A stretch of DNA of 64,000 bases from positions 43,566-107,565 of the IMG/VR virus record IMGVR_UViG_3300017963_000208. The stretch is one strand, 5' to 3'. The notes beneath the pieces were generated by a model. The model did no database searches. It was not told the DNA's origin and worked only from the letters and a program-made list of their open reading frames with translations. The number at the start of each line of letters is the position of its first letter. The stretch's first letter is position 1. The translations under genes were made by a program, and so were the position numbers. This DNA is from a virus. This document shows, piece by piece, positions 27,187 to 34,174 of the stretch.

Positions 27187-27428
27187 TATGTAAACCTCTT
27201 TACAGACTTCATGGTTTCTAAAACCTGAACTTTAAAGTAATCTTCATCTTCTAAAGCCTCTTTACTCCATAGTCTTGTGGCTACCTCATTTTCTCCATCA
27301 AACTGTACTGTTACTAAATACGCTTGTGATTCATATTTGAATCCAAGAACAGTAAATCTAGCCCACCTATCTGGACCAGTTCCTAACATATTCAGAACTG
27401 TTCCTTTTGTATATTTAGGCTTTTCCAC
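27186..27428 (-). CDS. Small SH3-like protein with C-terminal tag (80 aa)
   Basis: Starts at GTG; a Shine-Dalgarno-like AGGAAA lies inside the C-terminal codons of the upstream gene. The product has a small beta-barrel look (KYTKGTVLNML, then ARFTVLGF and YLVTVQFDG) and ends VLETMKSVKRFT, the tag described in findings. One of four tandem genes of this type. Function unknown. Confidence 0.7.
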   Translation of the reverse strand: MEKPKYTKGTVLNMLGTGPDRWARFTVLGFKYESQAYLVTVQFDGENEVATRLWSKEALEDEDYFKVQVLETMKSVKRFT

Positions 27429-27669
27429 TTTTCCTAGATCTCATAGTTTTTATGGTACACACTGAAAAGATAGTACTTTCTATATAACCAGCCGCAAACT
27501 TCTCAACTCCGCTATAGTCTCCCCTCTCTCCCATCATTTCTACCTTATAGACGTACTCATCCTCTAGACACTCAAGTATATGAAAGTACTTACAAGGAGA
27601 CCCATCAAGGGCGTGCTTAAACTCCAAAACAGTACCTTTAGGATATTTTAACTTAAAACACGTTTTCAT
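27415..27669 (-). CDS. Small beta-barrel-like protein with C-terminal tag (84 aa)
   Basis: Starts MKTCFKLKYPKGTVLEF, has short strands (KYFHILECL, YVYKVEMMG) and ends TIKTMRSRKSGKA. It overlaps its upstream neighbour by 17 bases and the downstream one by 14. The overlap lies in the tag codons of both neighbours. Unknown function. Confidence 0.7.
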   Translation of the reverse strand: MKTCFKLKYPKGTVLEFKHALDGSPCKYFHILECLEDEYVYKVEMMGERGDYSGVEKFAAGYIESTIFSVCTIKTMRSRKSGKA

Positions 27670-27940
27670 CTTTAATATTCTTCATAGTTTTTATTACGTC
27701 TACCGAACATCGTTCTTCTAGAAACTCTCTAGGAACTTCCTCAACCTTTTTCTTTTCCTTTACCTGACCATTAAGTGTTTTCAGTATGTTAACTATGTAG
27801 TTCTCTCCAGCTTCGTCGAACGCCACAATTTCTATAAGAATACAAAAGTCAATCAGGGTGGGCTTGTATCTCTGCCTAGTTACTAGATTTTCCAAAGGCA
27901 TTTTGAGCACTTGTCCCGGTAAGTATTTGGGCTCTTTCAT
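27653..27940 (-). CDS. Small beta-barrel-like protein with C-terminal tag (95 aa)
   Basis: The start is set at 27940 (MKEPKYLPGQVL), because its ATG overlaps the upstream stop as ATGA and the family-like 'PKYxxGxVL' begins there; the longer frame upstream is a shadow of the neighbouring gene. The protein holds strands with ENYIVNIL and ends VIKTMKNIKDENVF. Unknown function. Confidence 0.7.
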   Translation of the reverse strand: MKEPKYLPGQVLKMPLENLVTRQRYKPTLIDFCILIEIVAFDEAGENYIVNILKTLNGQVKEKKKVEEVPREFLEERCSVDVIKTMKNIKDENVF

Positions 27941-28158
27941 GTTTTCCTGTTTTTCATGGTTCTTATTATGTTGGGCTTGAAAATCTCTTCCAAAGTTTCT
28001 TCGTTCCAGCCCCGTCTTACTGCCTCTCCCCAAAAAGTCCGGCACTTACACTTATAAATACCTCTGTGAGGCATAACTTCGTAGATTCTTACGTGCTGTA
28101 TGTCATTGTCCCAACGTTTTTCTTTGGCTATGAAACAGTCTCCTACTTTGTACCGCAT
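27937..28158 (-). CDS. Small SH3-like protein with C-terminal tag (73 aa)
   Basis: Begins MRYKVGDCFIAKEKRW and ends NIIRTMKNRKT. The 'YKVGD' opening is typical of small SH3-like barrels. It overlaps the HNH protein gene by 16 bases upstream and the next tagged gene by 4. Unknown function. Confidence 0.7.
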   Translation of the reverse strand: MRYKVGDCFIAKEKRWDNDIQHVRIYEVMPHRGIYKCKCRTFWGEAVRRGWNEETLEEIFKPNIIRTMKNRKT

Positions 28159-28655
28159 TTCAATAACCTGATATACTTAGTTAAGTACTTGATTTTTATC
28201 TCATCTAGGTTTATCTCAAAATGCAGTTCAAAATTGAACTCCCCTATCCGGTGTATAGCGTTACTACCCAAGGTATGATGGTCAGCACAAAGAGGAATAC
28301 AAGAGTAATCTGAGCCCTTAGTGCCCATTCCGCCCACGTCCGTGTGGTGGGGATGAGAACCTTCTATGCCACACACGCAACAGGGCTGTGAACGGATGAA
28401 CTCAAGATAATGGTCGTCCTTCTCTCTGGTCTTTTTCTTCTTGTAGACCCTGGACTCCCCTATGTCTACCTCTACCTTTTTGGGAAGGAAACGTTTATAA
28501 TCAAACTCCTGTTCCTCTGGCTCAGGCATTTCAACAGTCTCGTTCTTATACAAAAGATAGCACGTTTGACCACAAAAGTAGTGCAACCCATGCCTAAAGG
28601 TTTTGTGGGCCGCTACTACTTGTCCGCAGTATTTACACCTTGTTTTCAGAGCCAT
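28143..28655 (-). CDS. HNH-type nuclease-like protein, Ref/YbcO-like, next to recA
   Basis: A 170-residue protein with two Cys/His parts. An N-terminal zinc knuckle uses Cys7, 10, 28, 32. The C-terminal half has a Cys92/Cys93/Cys95 cluster, His101, 103 and 104, GGMGTKGSDYSCIPLC and His126-127, then an 'AIH' His135. This is the layout of HNH proteins of the Ref/YbcO type. P1 Ref is a RecA-dependent nuclease, and here the gene overlaps recA by 23 bases, so a RecA-directed DNA cleavage or recombination role is a good hypothesis. The exact subfamily is not certain. Confidence 0.6.
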   Translation of the reverse strand: MALKTRCKYCGQVVAAHKTFRHGLHYFCGQTCYLLYKNETVEMPEPEEQEFDYKRFLPKKVEVDIGESRVYKKKKTREKDDHYLEFIRSQPCCVCGIEGSHPHHTDVGGMGTKGSDYSCIPLCADHHTLGSNAIHRIGEFNFELHFEINLDEIKIKYLTKYIRLLKCGTK

Positions 28656-29610
28656 TAAGCTCCTCCATCACTTGAGTTAACCACTCTTCGTTGTTGGCTA
28701 GAGTCTCACAAGCATTGTTTCTACCTTGACCCAACTTCTCCCCTTTATAGGAATACCAAGCTCCTGCCTTGTCTACAATCTTGTTGCTTACGGCCAAGTC
28801 AAACAAATCACCAATAATATCAACACCTTTGCCATAGAGTAAATTAAACTTGGCTAAAGTGCCAGGAGCTGACAATTTGTTCTTCTTAACAACTACCTTC
28901 ATTTCGTGGCCTATAACACTATCACTATTCTTTAGCTGCTGTACTCGGCGGACATCCAACCGCATAGTGGCATAATATTTCAATGCATTACCACCAGTAG
29001 TAGTTTCTGGGTTACCAAACATAACTCCTATTTTCATACGTAGTTGGTTAATCCAGATAAGAGAAGTGTTGGTCTCACTTAGGATAGAAGTGAGCTTCCT
29101 ACAGGCTTGGGACATTAACCGTGCAGTCAAACCTATATGAGATTGGCCCATATCACCTTCTATCTCTGCCTGGGGGGTTAAAGCAGCAATGGAATCCAAA
29201 ACGATTACACTGACTTTTCCACTTTTAGCCAAATACTCAATAATACCCAGAGCCTTTTCTGCCGTGTCTGGTTGAGAGATAAGTAACTCTTCTACATTAA
29301 CACCGAGGATTTCTGCCAAACTTAGGTCTAAAGAGTGCTCTGTGTCCACGTAGGCTACCACGCCTCCCTGTTCTTGAGCCTGGGCTGCCACATAAAGAGC
29401 TAGGGTGGTTTTACCCGTAGACTCAGGCCCGAAAATCTCAATCATACGCCCTCGGGGGATACCACCAATACCCAGAGCTTTATCTAAAGACATAATACCA
29501 GTGGGGATAACATCTACGTCGGTACGGGTATCTTCCCCATATAATAGAACAGAGCCTTCACCAAAATGCTTATTGGCAGCTTTCTGTAGGTCTTTTAAGT
29601 CCTTGCTCAT
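28633..29610 (-). CDS. recA: RecA-type recombinase
   Basis: A 325-residue bacterial-type RecA that forms filaments on ssDNA and catalyses strand exchange. Walker A is GPESTGKT (residues 61-68); DTEHSLD follows; loop L1 is EGDMGQSHIGLTARLMSQA; loop L2 region is NPETTTGGNALKYYA. It lacks the long acidic C-terminal tail of E. coli RecA. It is much closer to cellular RecA than to T4 UvsX in these motifs. It shares an operon with the Ref-like HNH protein and two short upstream genes. Confidence 0.95.
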   Translation of the reverse strand: MSKDLKDLQKAANKHFGEGSVLLYGEDTRTDVDVIPTGIMSLDKALGIGGIPRGRMIEIFGPESTGKTTLALYVAAQAQEQGGVVAYVDTEHSLDLSLAEILGVNVEELLISQPDTAEKALGIIEYLAKSGKVSVIVLDSIAALTPQAEIEGDMGQSHIGLTARLMSQACRKLTSILSETNTSLIWINQLRMKIGVMFGNPETTTGGNALKYYATMRLDVRRVQQLKNSDSVIGHEMKVVVKKNKLSAPGTLAKFNLLYGKGVDIIGDLFDLAVSNKIVDKAGAWYSYKGEKLGQGRNNACETLANNEEWLTQVMEELNGSENKV

Positions 29611-29969
29611 TATGATCCCTTTGAAACTGTACGTTCAGTTGCCATAATACTTCTACGTGCCTCAAATGCGTTTGACCAAGCATCCATGTTGTTCTTGGCT
29701 TCTAACATCTTTGAAGTAGCGTCATTGTAGTCGTCTATAAACTGTTTCCAGTCTTTACTAGCATAAGCTGCTTCTTCTAAATCATCTCTTGTCCAGGTTT
29801 TCTTACCACTGGGAGGAGTAGTTTGTCGGATAGTCTGCTTAATCGTAGCCAATTTATGTTTCTCTCCCACCTGAAACCGGTGGTGAAGAGTCTTAGCAGC
29901 TACCCACTTCTCCCCAGCCTTGAAGAGCTTGTCTACAATTTCTTCTATGCTTAGAACTTTATCCGCCAT
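29610..29969 (-). CDS. Helical protein upstream of recA, unknown
   Basis: A 119-residue, mostly helical protein with Trp-rich spots (KTWTRDDLEEAAYASKDWKQ). Its stop overlaps the recA ATG by one base. A recombination accessory role is possible from position. No family is recognised. Confidence 0.6.
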   Translation of the reverse strand: MADKVLSIEEIVDKLFKAGEKWVAAKTLHHRFQVGEKHKLATIKQTIRQTTPPSGKKTWTRDDLEEAAYASKDWKQFIDDYNDATSKMLEAKNNMDAWSNAFEARRSIMATERTVSKGS

Positions 29970-30375
29970 TGGTCATTACTCCTACGAAAATATTTAAGAT
30001 ATTCCACAACACCACTATAGATAGTAGGTAGGTGGCGTATCTTAACACAAGGTATCGTTTTTTCCTTATAAAATAAAGGGTTACTAAAATTCCTATTAAT
30101 AGTTTAACTACTATGAACCAGATAGGTCCGGCCTCCAGTAGAGCTTTCATAAGAGGGTTTACCTCTATAGCCCCTAAATGCATGGTGGCCATTAAAGTTA
30201 GTAATGCATCAGCAACATTAAAGTAGTTGAATCCGAAAACCCAAATCCGTCTATTTCTTGCTTCTTTTTCGTTTTGCGCTTTTACCTTTGATTCTAAACT
30301 CCGACCAAAAGACCTTACCCTCTTGTACCAATTTTTTAATCTTTTTTTGATTGTATGATAGATGGCTTTTACCAC
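29959..30375 (-). CDS. Multi-pass membrane protein, DUF5658-like
   Basis: A 138-residue protein; residues about 45-135 hold three or four membrane segments with FNVADALLTL and IEVNPLMKALLEAGP, the pattern of DUF5658. The start at 30375 is GTG with an AGAGGT site 5 bases before it, which gives a 125-base overlap with the end of the upstream nuclease gene. No downstream ATG, GTG or TTG lies in frame before the first membrane segment. The basic N-terminal 44 residues are therefore encoded by the same DNA as the nuclease's C-terminus. Confidence 0.6.
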   Translation of the reverse strand: MVKAIYHTIKKRLKNWYKRVRSFGRSLESKVKAQNEKEARNRRIWVFGFNYFNVADALLTLMATMHLGAIEVNPLMKALLEAGPIWFIVVKLLIGILVTLYFIRKKRYLVLRYATYLLSIVVLWNILNIFVGVMTNGG

Positions 30376-30799
30376 TTTTTACCTCTATGAAGTAGATGCC
30401 TTCGTCCTCAAAGGCAATATAATCAATAGGTTGTCCCAACCATTTCATGTTTCTTGGGTTGTACTTATCCATCATTAGTGGGGCTAAATGTTCTACTACG
30501 TGCCCCGTGCGAATCTCTGAGCTTTTCTTCATGCTCAGTATTTTTCGATTGTTCTCCACCTCTTGTTCTAATAGAGCCTGTTTTTCTTTTAGCTGTCTAC
30601 TGTTATTATCTAGCTCTTTTTCTTTTCCACCAAGGAGTGTCTGCAAGCCTCCAACGGTTTCCCGTAATGTGCCGACTTCATACCTTAGTTGGTTATTTTC
30701 ATTTTCTAAATGAGATGGAGAAGATCGCCTTAGTATCAGAGATGCGATTAGGCCTAAAAGAAAACCTACCGCCAAAACTCCTACAGTTTCTAGTAACAT
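30251..30799 (-). CDS. Membrane-anchored Holliday junction resolvase-like nuclease
   Basis: A 182-residue protein with an N-terminal membrane segment (about 4-23), a coiled coil (about 28-90) and a PD-(D/E)XK nuclease-like domain of the archaeal-resolvase-related type: Glu103 (in VVEHLAP), Asp126 (PIDYI), Glu139 and Lys141 (FIEVKSGKS). All expected catalytic residues are present. The protein is likely bound to the inner membrane with the nuclease inside. Possible roles are junction cutting, host DNA degradation or exclusion of other phages. Confidence 0.75.
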   Translation of the reverse strand: MLLETVGVLAVGFLLGLIASLILRRSSPSHLENENNQLRYEVGTLRETVGGLQTLLGGKEKELDNNSRQLKEKQALLEQEVENNRKILSMKKSSEIRTGHVVEHLAPLMMDKYNPRNMKWLGQPIDYIAFEDEGIYFIEVKSGKSHLSYNQKKIKKLVQEGKVFWSEFRIKGKSAKRKRSKK

Positions 30800-30808
30800 C
30801 TTCTCTCC

Positions 30809-31198
30809 TTAATTTGCTGCTCCTAACGCAAATCCGGCCCCCACCGTAAGGCCAATACCCAACAGTAGATAGAAAAATCTATTTCTATTTAAGGCCTTAG
30901 TGGTTTTAAGTAAGCTATTCTCGGTTTCTTCCCAAGCTGTCTTGTAGCGTTCTTCAATTTCTATATGAAACTTTATCTGGTCCTGGTAGTTCAAAATCAG
31001 ATTGTCCTTGAGTTGTATCTGCTGTTTCAAATATTTTAACTCAATTAAGTCTGTCCTGAGCTTCTGCTCCTGGTCTATCGTGAACAGGTAGCCATCATAA
31101 GGAGCGGGTTCTCCTTTTTTGAGCTTGACAGGTCCTCCCGCAAACGCGGAGGTACTGACCATGAAGAACAACGCAATTGTAGCAATTAACTTCTTCAT
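30809..31198 (-). CDS. Exported coiled-coil protein with C-terminal membrane segment
   Basis: A 129-residue protein with a signal peptide (MKKLIATIALFFMVSTSAFA, cleavage likely after Ala20), a KKGEPAPYDGYLFT segment, a coiled coil (about 45-100) and a hydrophobic end (about 110-128). The 'APYDGYLF' segment followed by a coiled coil is known in phage proteins near spanin-like genes. It would sit in the periplasm, anchored by its C-terminus. Confidence 0.6.
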   Translation of the reverse strand: MKKLIATIALFFMVSTSAFAGGPVKLKKGEPAPYDGYLFTIDQEQKLRTDLIELKYLKQQIQLKDNLILNYQDQIKFHIEIEERYKTAWEETENSLLKTTKALNRNRFFYLLLGIGLTVGAGFALGAAN

Positions 31199-31199
31199 A

Positions 31200-31802
31200 T
31201 TATTTACCTTTTAGTAGAATCCCTAACATTTTATCCGCCTTTTCTACTTTTGTTCTGTTCTTGTAAGTTAAAGTCATGGTTAGTTCAGCGTTAGACTGAC
31301 CCAGGTCTATGGTATATATTCCATTGTCTCTGGGGGCAAAGGATAACTCACTAATTACACAATCTTCCAGAGTGTATAAATACTGTTTAGTATCCTTATT
31401 TTCTACTACATGGATTGAGCCTACCTTTTGGCCTATGGTTAGGTTATCGAAGTCTATGTTATCCACGTTGAATCTTACAGTTTTTTCCTGGGCAGTTTCG
31501 GTAATAAGCATACCACTGGGATGTACAGTAGGAAAATCATCGGCCATAATATACAACTCAAACCTGGGACTAAGGCTCCAAGTATTTGTGATATTTGTGG
31601 TTATGTTAGTATGCACGGGGTTCAATGCTCCATAGTTGCCGGGAGAACTGTATGTCTGGTTATTGGGAATTGTGTGGGTGTGGTTGTTGGTTACTCCCGT
31701 ATTACCCGCCGTGCTTCCGCTACTTTTGGGGGCAGAAGTACCACTAGAGCCTCCAATAGAAAACCAGTTTCTGACATTAAACTTACCCACTGAAATATCC
31801 AT
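31200..31802 (-). CDS. Putative tail-tube-like virion protein on the non-structural strand
   Basis: A 200-residue protein with a Ser/Gly/Thr/Asn-rich N-terminal 65 residues, then a beta domain containing FELYIMADDFP, LYTLEDCVISELSF near residue 145 and ELTMTLTYKN near residue 178. This ending resembles tail tube (gp19-like) proteins, which also finish with a 'TL..C..' strand and a 'vtf.Y' strand. No signal peptide is visible. Position among membrane and exported proteins, on the opposite strand to the tail genes, is odd. The family call is tentative. Confidence 0.4.
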   Translation of the reverse strand: MDISVGKFNVRNWFSIGGSSGTSAPKSSGSTAGNTGVTNNHTHTIPNNQTYSSPGNYGALNPVHTNITTNITNTWSLSPRFELYIMADDFPTVHPSGMLITETAQEKTVRFNVDNIDFDNLTIGQKVGSIHVVENKDTKQYLYTLEDCVISELSFAPRDNGIYTIDLGQSNAELTMTLTYKNRTKVEKADKMLGILLKGK

Positions 31803-32082
31803 CCCAAAAGTCTTTAATTTCTTCCTCTGTAGCTTCCTTCGCTTTCTTCTTTTCTTCTCTCATTTTTTCCGCTAACTCAACTAACTTATCTTCTTCTGCT
31901 GCGGCTTCTTCTTCCGTTAGATGTAATTTGTCCTTGATCTCCTTTACATCATCCTGAACTTTCTTCTTCCTGAGAAGAGATTTGAGGTTTGCTATGGTAT
32001 TCTGGTCCCGAAGAACCATGGCTACAAAGATAATAGCCAAACCAATCACCCCAATCCAAAAATACTCTTTAATTTTGGACAT
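31783..32082 (-). CDS. Membrane protein with charged C-terminal helix
   Basis: A 99-residue protein: membrane segment at about residues 8-24, then a long Lys/Glu-rich helix (about 30-90), probably cytoplasmic or periplasmic coiled coil. It overlaps its neighbours by 14 and 20 bases. Layout resembles i-spanin or holin partners; function unknown. Confidence 0.6.
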   Translation of the reverse strand: MSKIKEYFWIGVIGLAIIFVAMVLRDQNTIANLKSLLRKKKVQDDVKEIKDKLHLTEEEAAAEEDKLVELAEKMREEKKKAKEATEEEIKDFWDGYFSG

Positions 32083-32815
32083 TGTATTTCCTCAATGGGT
32101 TAGTGACTACATTGCCGCCTTGCTCTTCCGGATTAAAGAAGAAAATGCCTCTACGCATGGACGGAAAAGGTTCGGCGGTGTAATAGAGTTCGTTGAGCAC
32201 ACCGTCTACGACTCCATATTTAGCTGCTTCTTCAGCCGTAAGCCACCAATTCTTTTTAGCCATATATTGGTAACTGTGAGTGGAAATACCCATTTGGTGA
32301 GCCACGTCTGCATCCACATTATCTAAGTATTTGGTAATAAACTGAACTACTTGGTAGATGCGTGCTGCTGAATCATATGGAATACTATATGAGGCCTCAT
32401 GGAACATTACAGCCGCATGTTTGTGGATAAAGGTACGATAGCAGAACTGAGAGAGGATCGCCGCCATAGAATACGCCTCACTCTCAATAGCACAATAAAC
32501 TCTAGCGTCCAAGGCCTGTATAGTGTCTATCAGCTCCAGTCCATCTACCACAGAGCCACCCGGACTGTTGATGATAATGAATATGTCCTGGTGAGTCAAC
32601 TCGTTCATTCCTTTAATAGCTGAAATAATTGGTGCAACACTGGCCGCAGTTATGGGACCTTTCAGTACCACCGTCCTCTCATTATTGATTTTGAGATTAT
32701 AATTAATTACTTTCCCCGGCTTGTCTAGAGTAACCTTAGTCATATCCGAGGCCTGTACGTTGGTGGCTCCCAGAAGAAGAACCGCAGACAGAGTTCCCAA
32801 TAATTTCTTTAGCAT
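32069..32815 (-). CDS. Exported ClpP/SppA-like serine protease
   Basis: A 248-residue protein with a signal peptide (MLKKLLGTLSAVLLLGATNV, cut near Ala22), so the ClpP-fold domain should lie in the periplasm. NSPGG is at 83-87, Ser116 fits the catalytic Ser (EAYSMAA), and His139 fits the catalytic His (VMFHEA). The residue at the third position is Asn189 instead of Asp, judged by alignment of WWLTAEEAAKYGVVDG with the ClpP end. It may be a protease with altered triad or a binding protein. A second ClpP-like protein without signal peptide is encoded 1.3 kb upstream. Confidence 0.7.
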   Translation of the reverse strand: MLKKLLGTLSAVLLLGATNVQASDMTKVTLDKPGKVINYNLKINNERTVVLKGPITAASVAPIISAIKGMNELTHQDIFIIINSPGGSVVDGLELIDTIQALDARVYCAIESEAYSMAAILSQFCYRTFIHKHAAVMFHEASYSIPYDSAARIYQVVQFITKYLDNVDADVAHQMGISTHSYQYMAKKNWWLTAEEAAKYGVVDGVLNELYYTAEPFPSMRRGIFFFNPEEQGGNVVTNPLRKYNVQN

Positions 32816-33054
32816 TACTTCTTCTCCTTGCCATTGAGTTTCATATCACTATATTTACGCGCTGTGTAGGCAGCCACGGTCGGAGTAAGAATCGCAGCGT
32901 CAATGGCAGCTAGATGTTGAACAAAAGTAGAATTTCCGGTTAACCAGGCAGCCACGAAGCCAGCCACAGTCAAAATACCTGCCAAAATAAAGCCAGCTAC
33001 GGCTAAACTAAGCATGGTGTCAGGTTTTTCAGTTCTTGGATGCTTTAACCACAT
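32815..33054 (-). CDS. Small membrane protein, TARKYSD type
   Basis: A 79-residue protein with two hydrophobic segments (about 13-36 and 44-62) and the ending TPTVAAYTARKYSD, a pattern seen in short phage membrane proteins. A strong GGAGG site precedes the ATG. It could be holin-like, but lysis genes lie elsewhere. Confidence 0.65.
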   Translation of the reverse strand: MWLKHPRTEKPDTMLSLAVAGFILAGILTVAGFVAAWLTGNSTFVQHLAAIDAAILTPTVAAYTARKYSDMKLNGKEKK

Positions 33055-33301
33055 TACGTAATTTCCTCCTTAGTTTTTTCATGTAACTGATGGGCTCCTC
33101 TTCCTCCATAGTTACGGTCACTTTTACTATTCTAATTCTCTTAGGATTACATACAGCCTTTGCCTGTTCTTTTGTGGCATATATCCCGAATATCATACCA
33201 CTGTGAAGATGGATCTCTTCTCCAGTTAAGAAATTCGGATACTCCCCTTCCTTAATGTAGAATTGAGGCATCCAGCCGTGTAGTTCCTTTTTCCAACCCA
33301 T
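33029..33301 (-). CDS. Small protein with near-C-terminal tag motif (90 aa)
   Basis: Starts MGWKKELHGWMPQFYIKEGE and contains EEIHLHSGMIFGIYATKEQA, an ordered alpha/beta segment. PISYMKKLRRK near residue 70 matches the tag motif but is followed by 12 more basic residues. The ATG overlaps the resolvase stop (TAATG). Unknown function. Confidence 0.6.
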   Translation of the reverse strand: MGWKKELHGWMPQFYIKEGEYPNFLTGEEIHLHSGMIFGIYATKEQAKAVCNPKRIRIVKVTVTMEEEEPISYMKKLRRKLRNVVKASKN

Positions 33302-33915
33302 TACTTCAAGGCATCCTTATCCATCTTGAATGATTTACAATTATTTGGGTCTGCGGTAAACCACGCAAGGGCTAAACACAAGCTGTCGTACAAATCAGTA
33401 GGAGTAGCACGTTCCTTTTGAGTAATATTGGAAACCAGTTTGTCTGGTATCCGTTTGGGGAACAACTTGTCTACATGCTTCTTTGCCGGAGCTTTCCACG
33501 CGGCACTACCAGCCTTGGTTCTATCCTTTTTGATACCCAGGATAGACCGCCAGCTTTGGGGGAGCAGGGAATCAAAGGTTAGGGGCGGTTCCAGTTCGTG
33601 GCAAATAGATTTCACAGAGCCAGTCATCTCTGGAATCACCAGTACCCCACACATTCTCTTCCTGTTGACCATATAACCTTCTGCCACTATACCTTCTATG
33701 CCATAACACACATAGGCAATGTTGGCAATAAACTTATCCACATAGTTATATTTCTCTCCATGGTCCCATTTAGGATTGAACCAGAGAACCCCCGTCTTGT
33801 GGATGGTCATTTCCTTTTTGCCGATGTGCTGGCTAGCTACCGTCCAGCCACAGCAATTGGTGGACAGATCAAGAAATAGCAACTTGTTGTCCCCATAATT
33901 TTTAATATTACTCAT
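33301..33915 (-). CDS. RuvC-like Holliday junction resolvase / RNase H-fold nuclease
   Basis: A 204-residue protein with the RuvC-type acidic residues: Asp16 (LFLDLSTN), Glu79 (GIVAEG) and Asp174/Asp177 (PTDLYDSLCLALAW). PQSWRSILGI near residue 119 is a typical RuvC-type segment. Length is near that of phage RuvC homologues. It would cut recombination junctions before packaging. It overlaps its upstream neighbour by 8 bases. Confidence 0.75.
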   Translation of the reverse strand: MSNIKNYGDNKLLFLDLSTNCCGWTVASQHIGKKEMTIHKTGVLWFNPKWDHGEKYNYVDKFIANIAYVCYGIEGIVAEGYMVNRKRMCGVLVIPEMTGSVKSICHELEPPLTFDSLLPQSWRSILGIKKDRTKAGSAAWKAPAKKHVDKLFPKRIPDKLVSNITQKERATPTDLYDSLCLALAWFTADPNNCKSFKMDKDALK

Positions 33916-34174
33916 CAGATTCCTTTTTGTTTTTCATATACCCAATGGTGGTGTGCCTGACCCTAAAGCGATTAATTTCTGAGGTACGTCCATGTGAATA
34001 CAAAACCTCTTCCGTCCGTGTCTGTAGTTCTAGACCAGCCTTATCCATCAAAGTCTGTAGAATTTCAGCAAATATGTTATCACAAGCCCCGGAAGGGTAG
34101 GACCTAGCAAGCTCCAGTAAATCTTGGCTTTTCCAATCACCCTTCCAGTTACTTTTCGGTGTCTGTTTTTTCAT
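33908..34174 (-). CDS. Small helical protein with C-terminal tag (88 aa)
   Basis: A helical protein with no similarity to the SH3-like ones, yet it ends TTIGYMKNKKESDE, the same tag. It overlaps the ClpP-like gene by 26 bases. Its differing body is one of the reasons to think the tag moves independently of the fold. Confidence 0.65.
   Translation of the reverse strand: MKKQTPKSNWKGDWKSQDLLELARSYPSGACDNIFAEILQTLMDKAGLELQTRTEEVLYSHGRTSEINRFRVRHTTIGYMKNKKESDE

Noticed and set aside
27941-28045. N-terminal extension of the 27653-27940 gene
   Set aside because: The stretch is the alternative frame of the neighbouring tagged gene; the ATGA overlap at 27937-27940 marks the true start.
28633-29610. 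UvsX-type recombinase
   Set aside because: Walker A and loop motifs match bacterial RecA much better than T4 UvsX.
30447-30849. Plus-strand hydrophobic ORFs opposite the membrane-anchored nuclease
   Set aside because: Antisense to a gene with all catalytic residues; hydrophobicity comes from complementing Lys/Glu codons.
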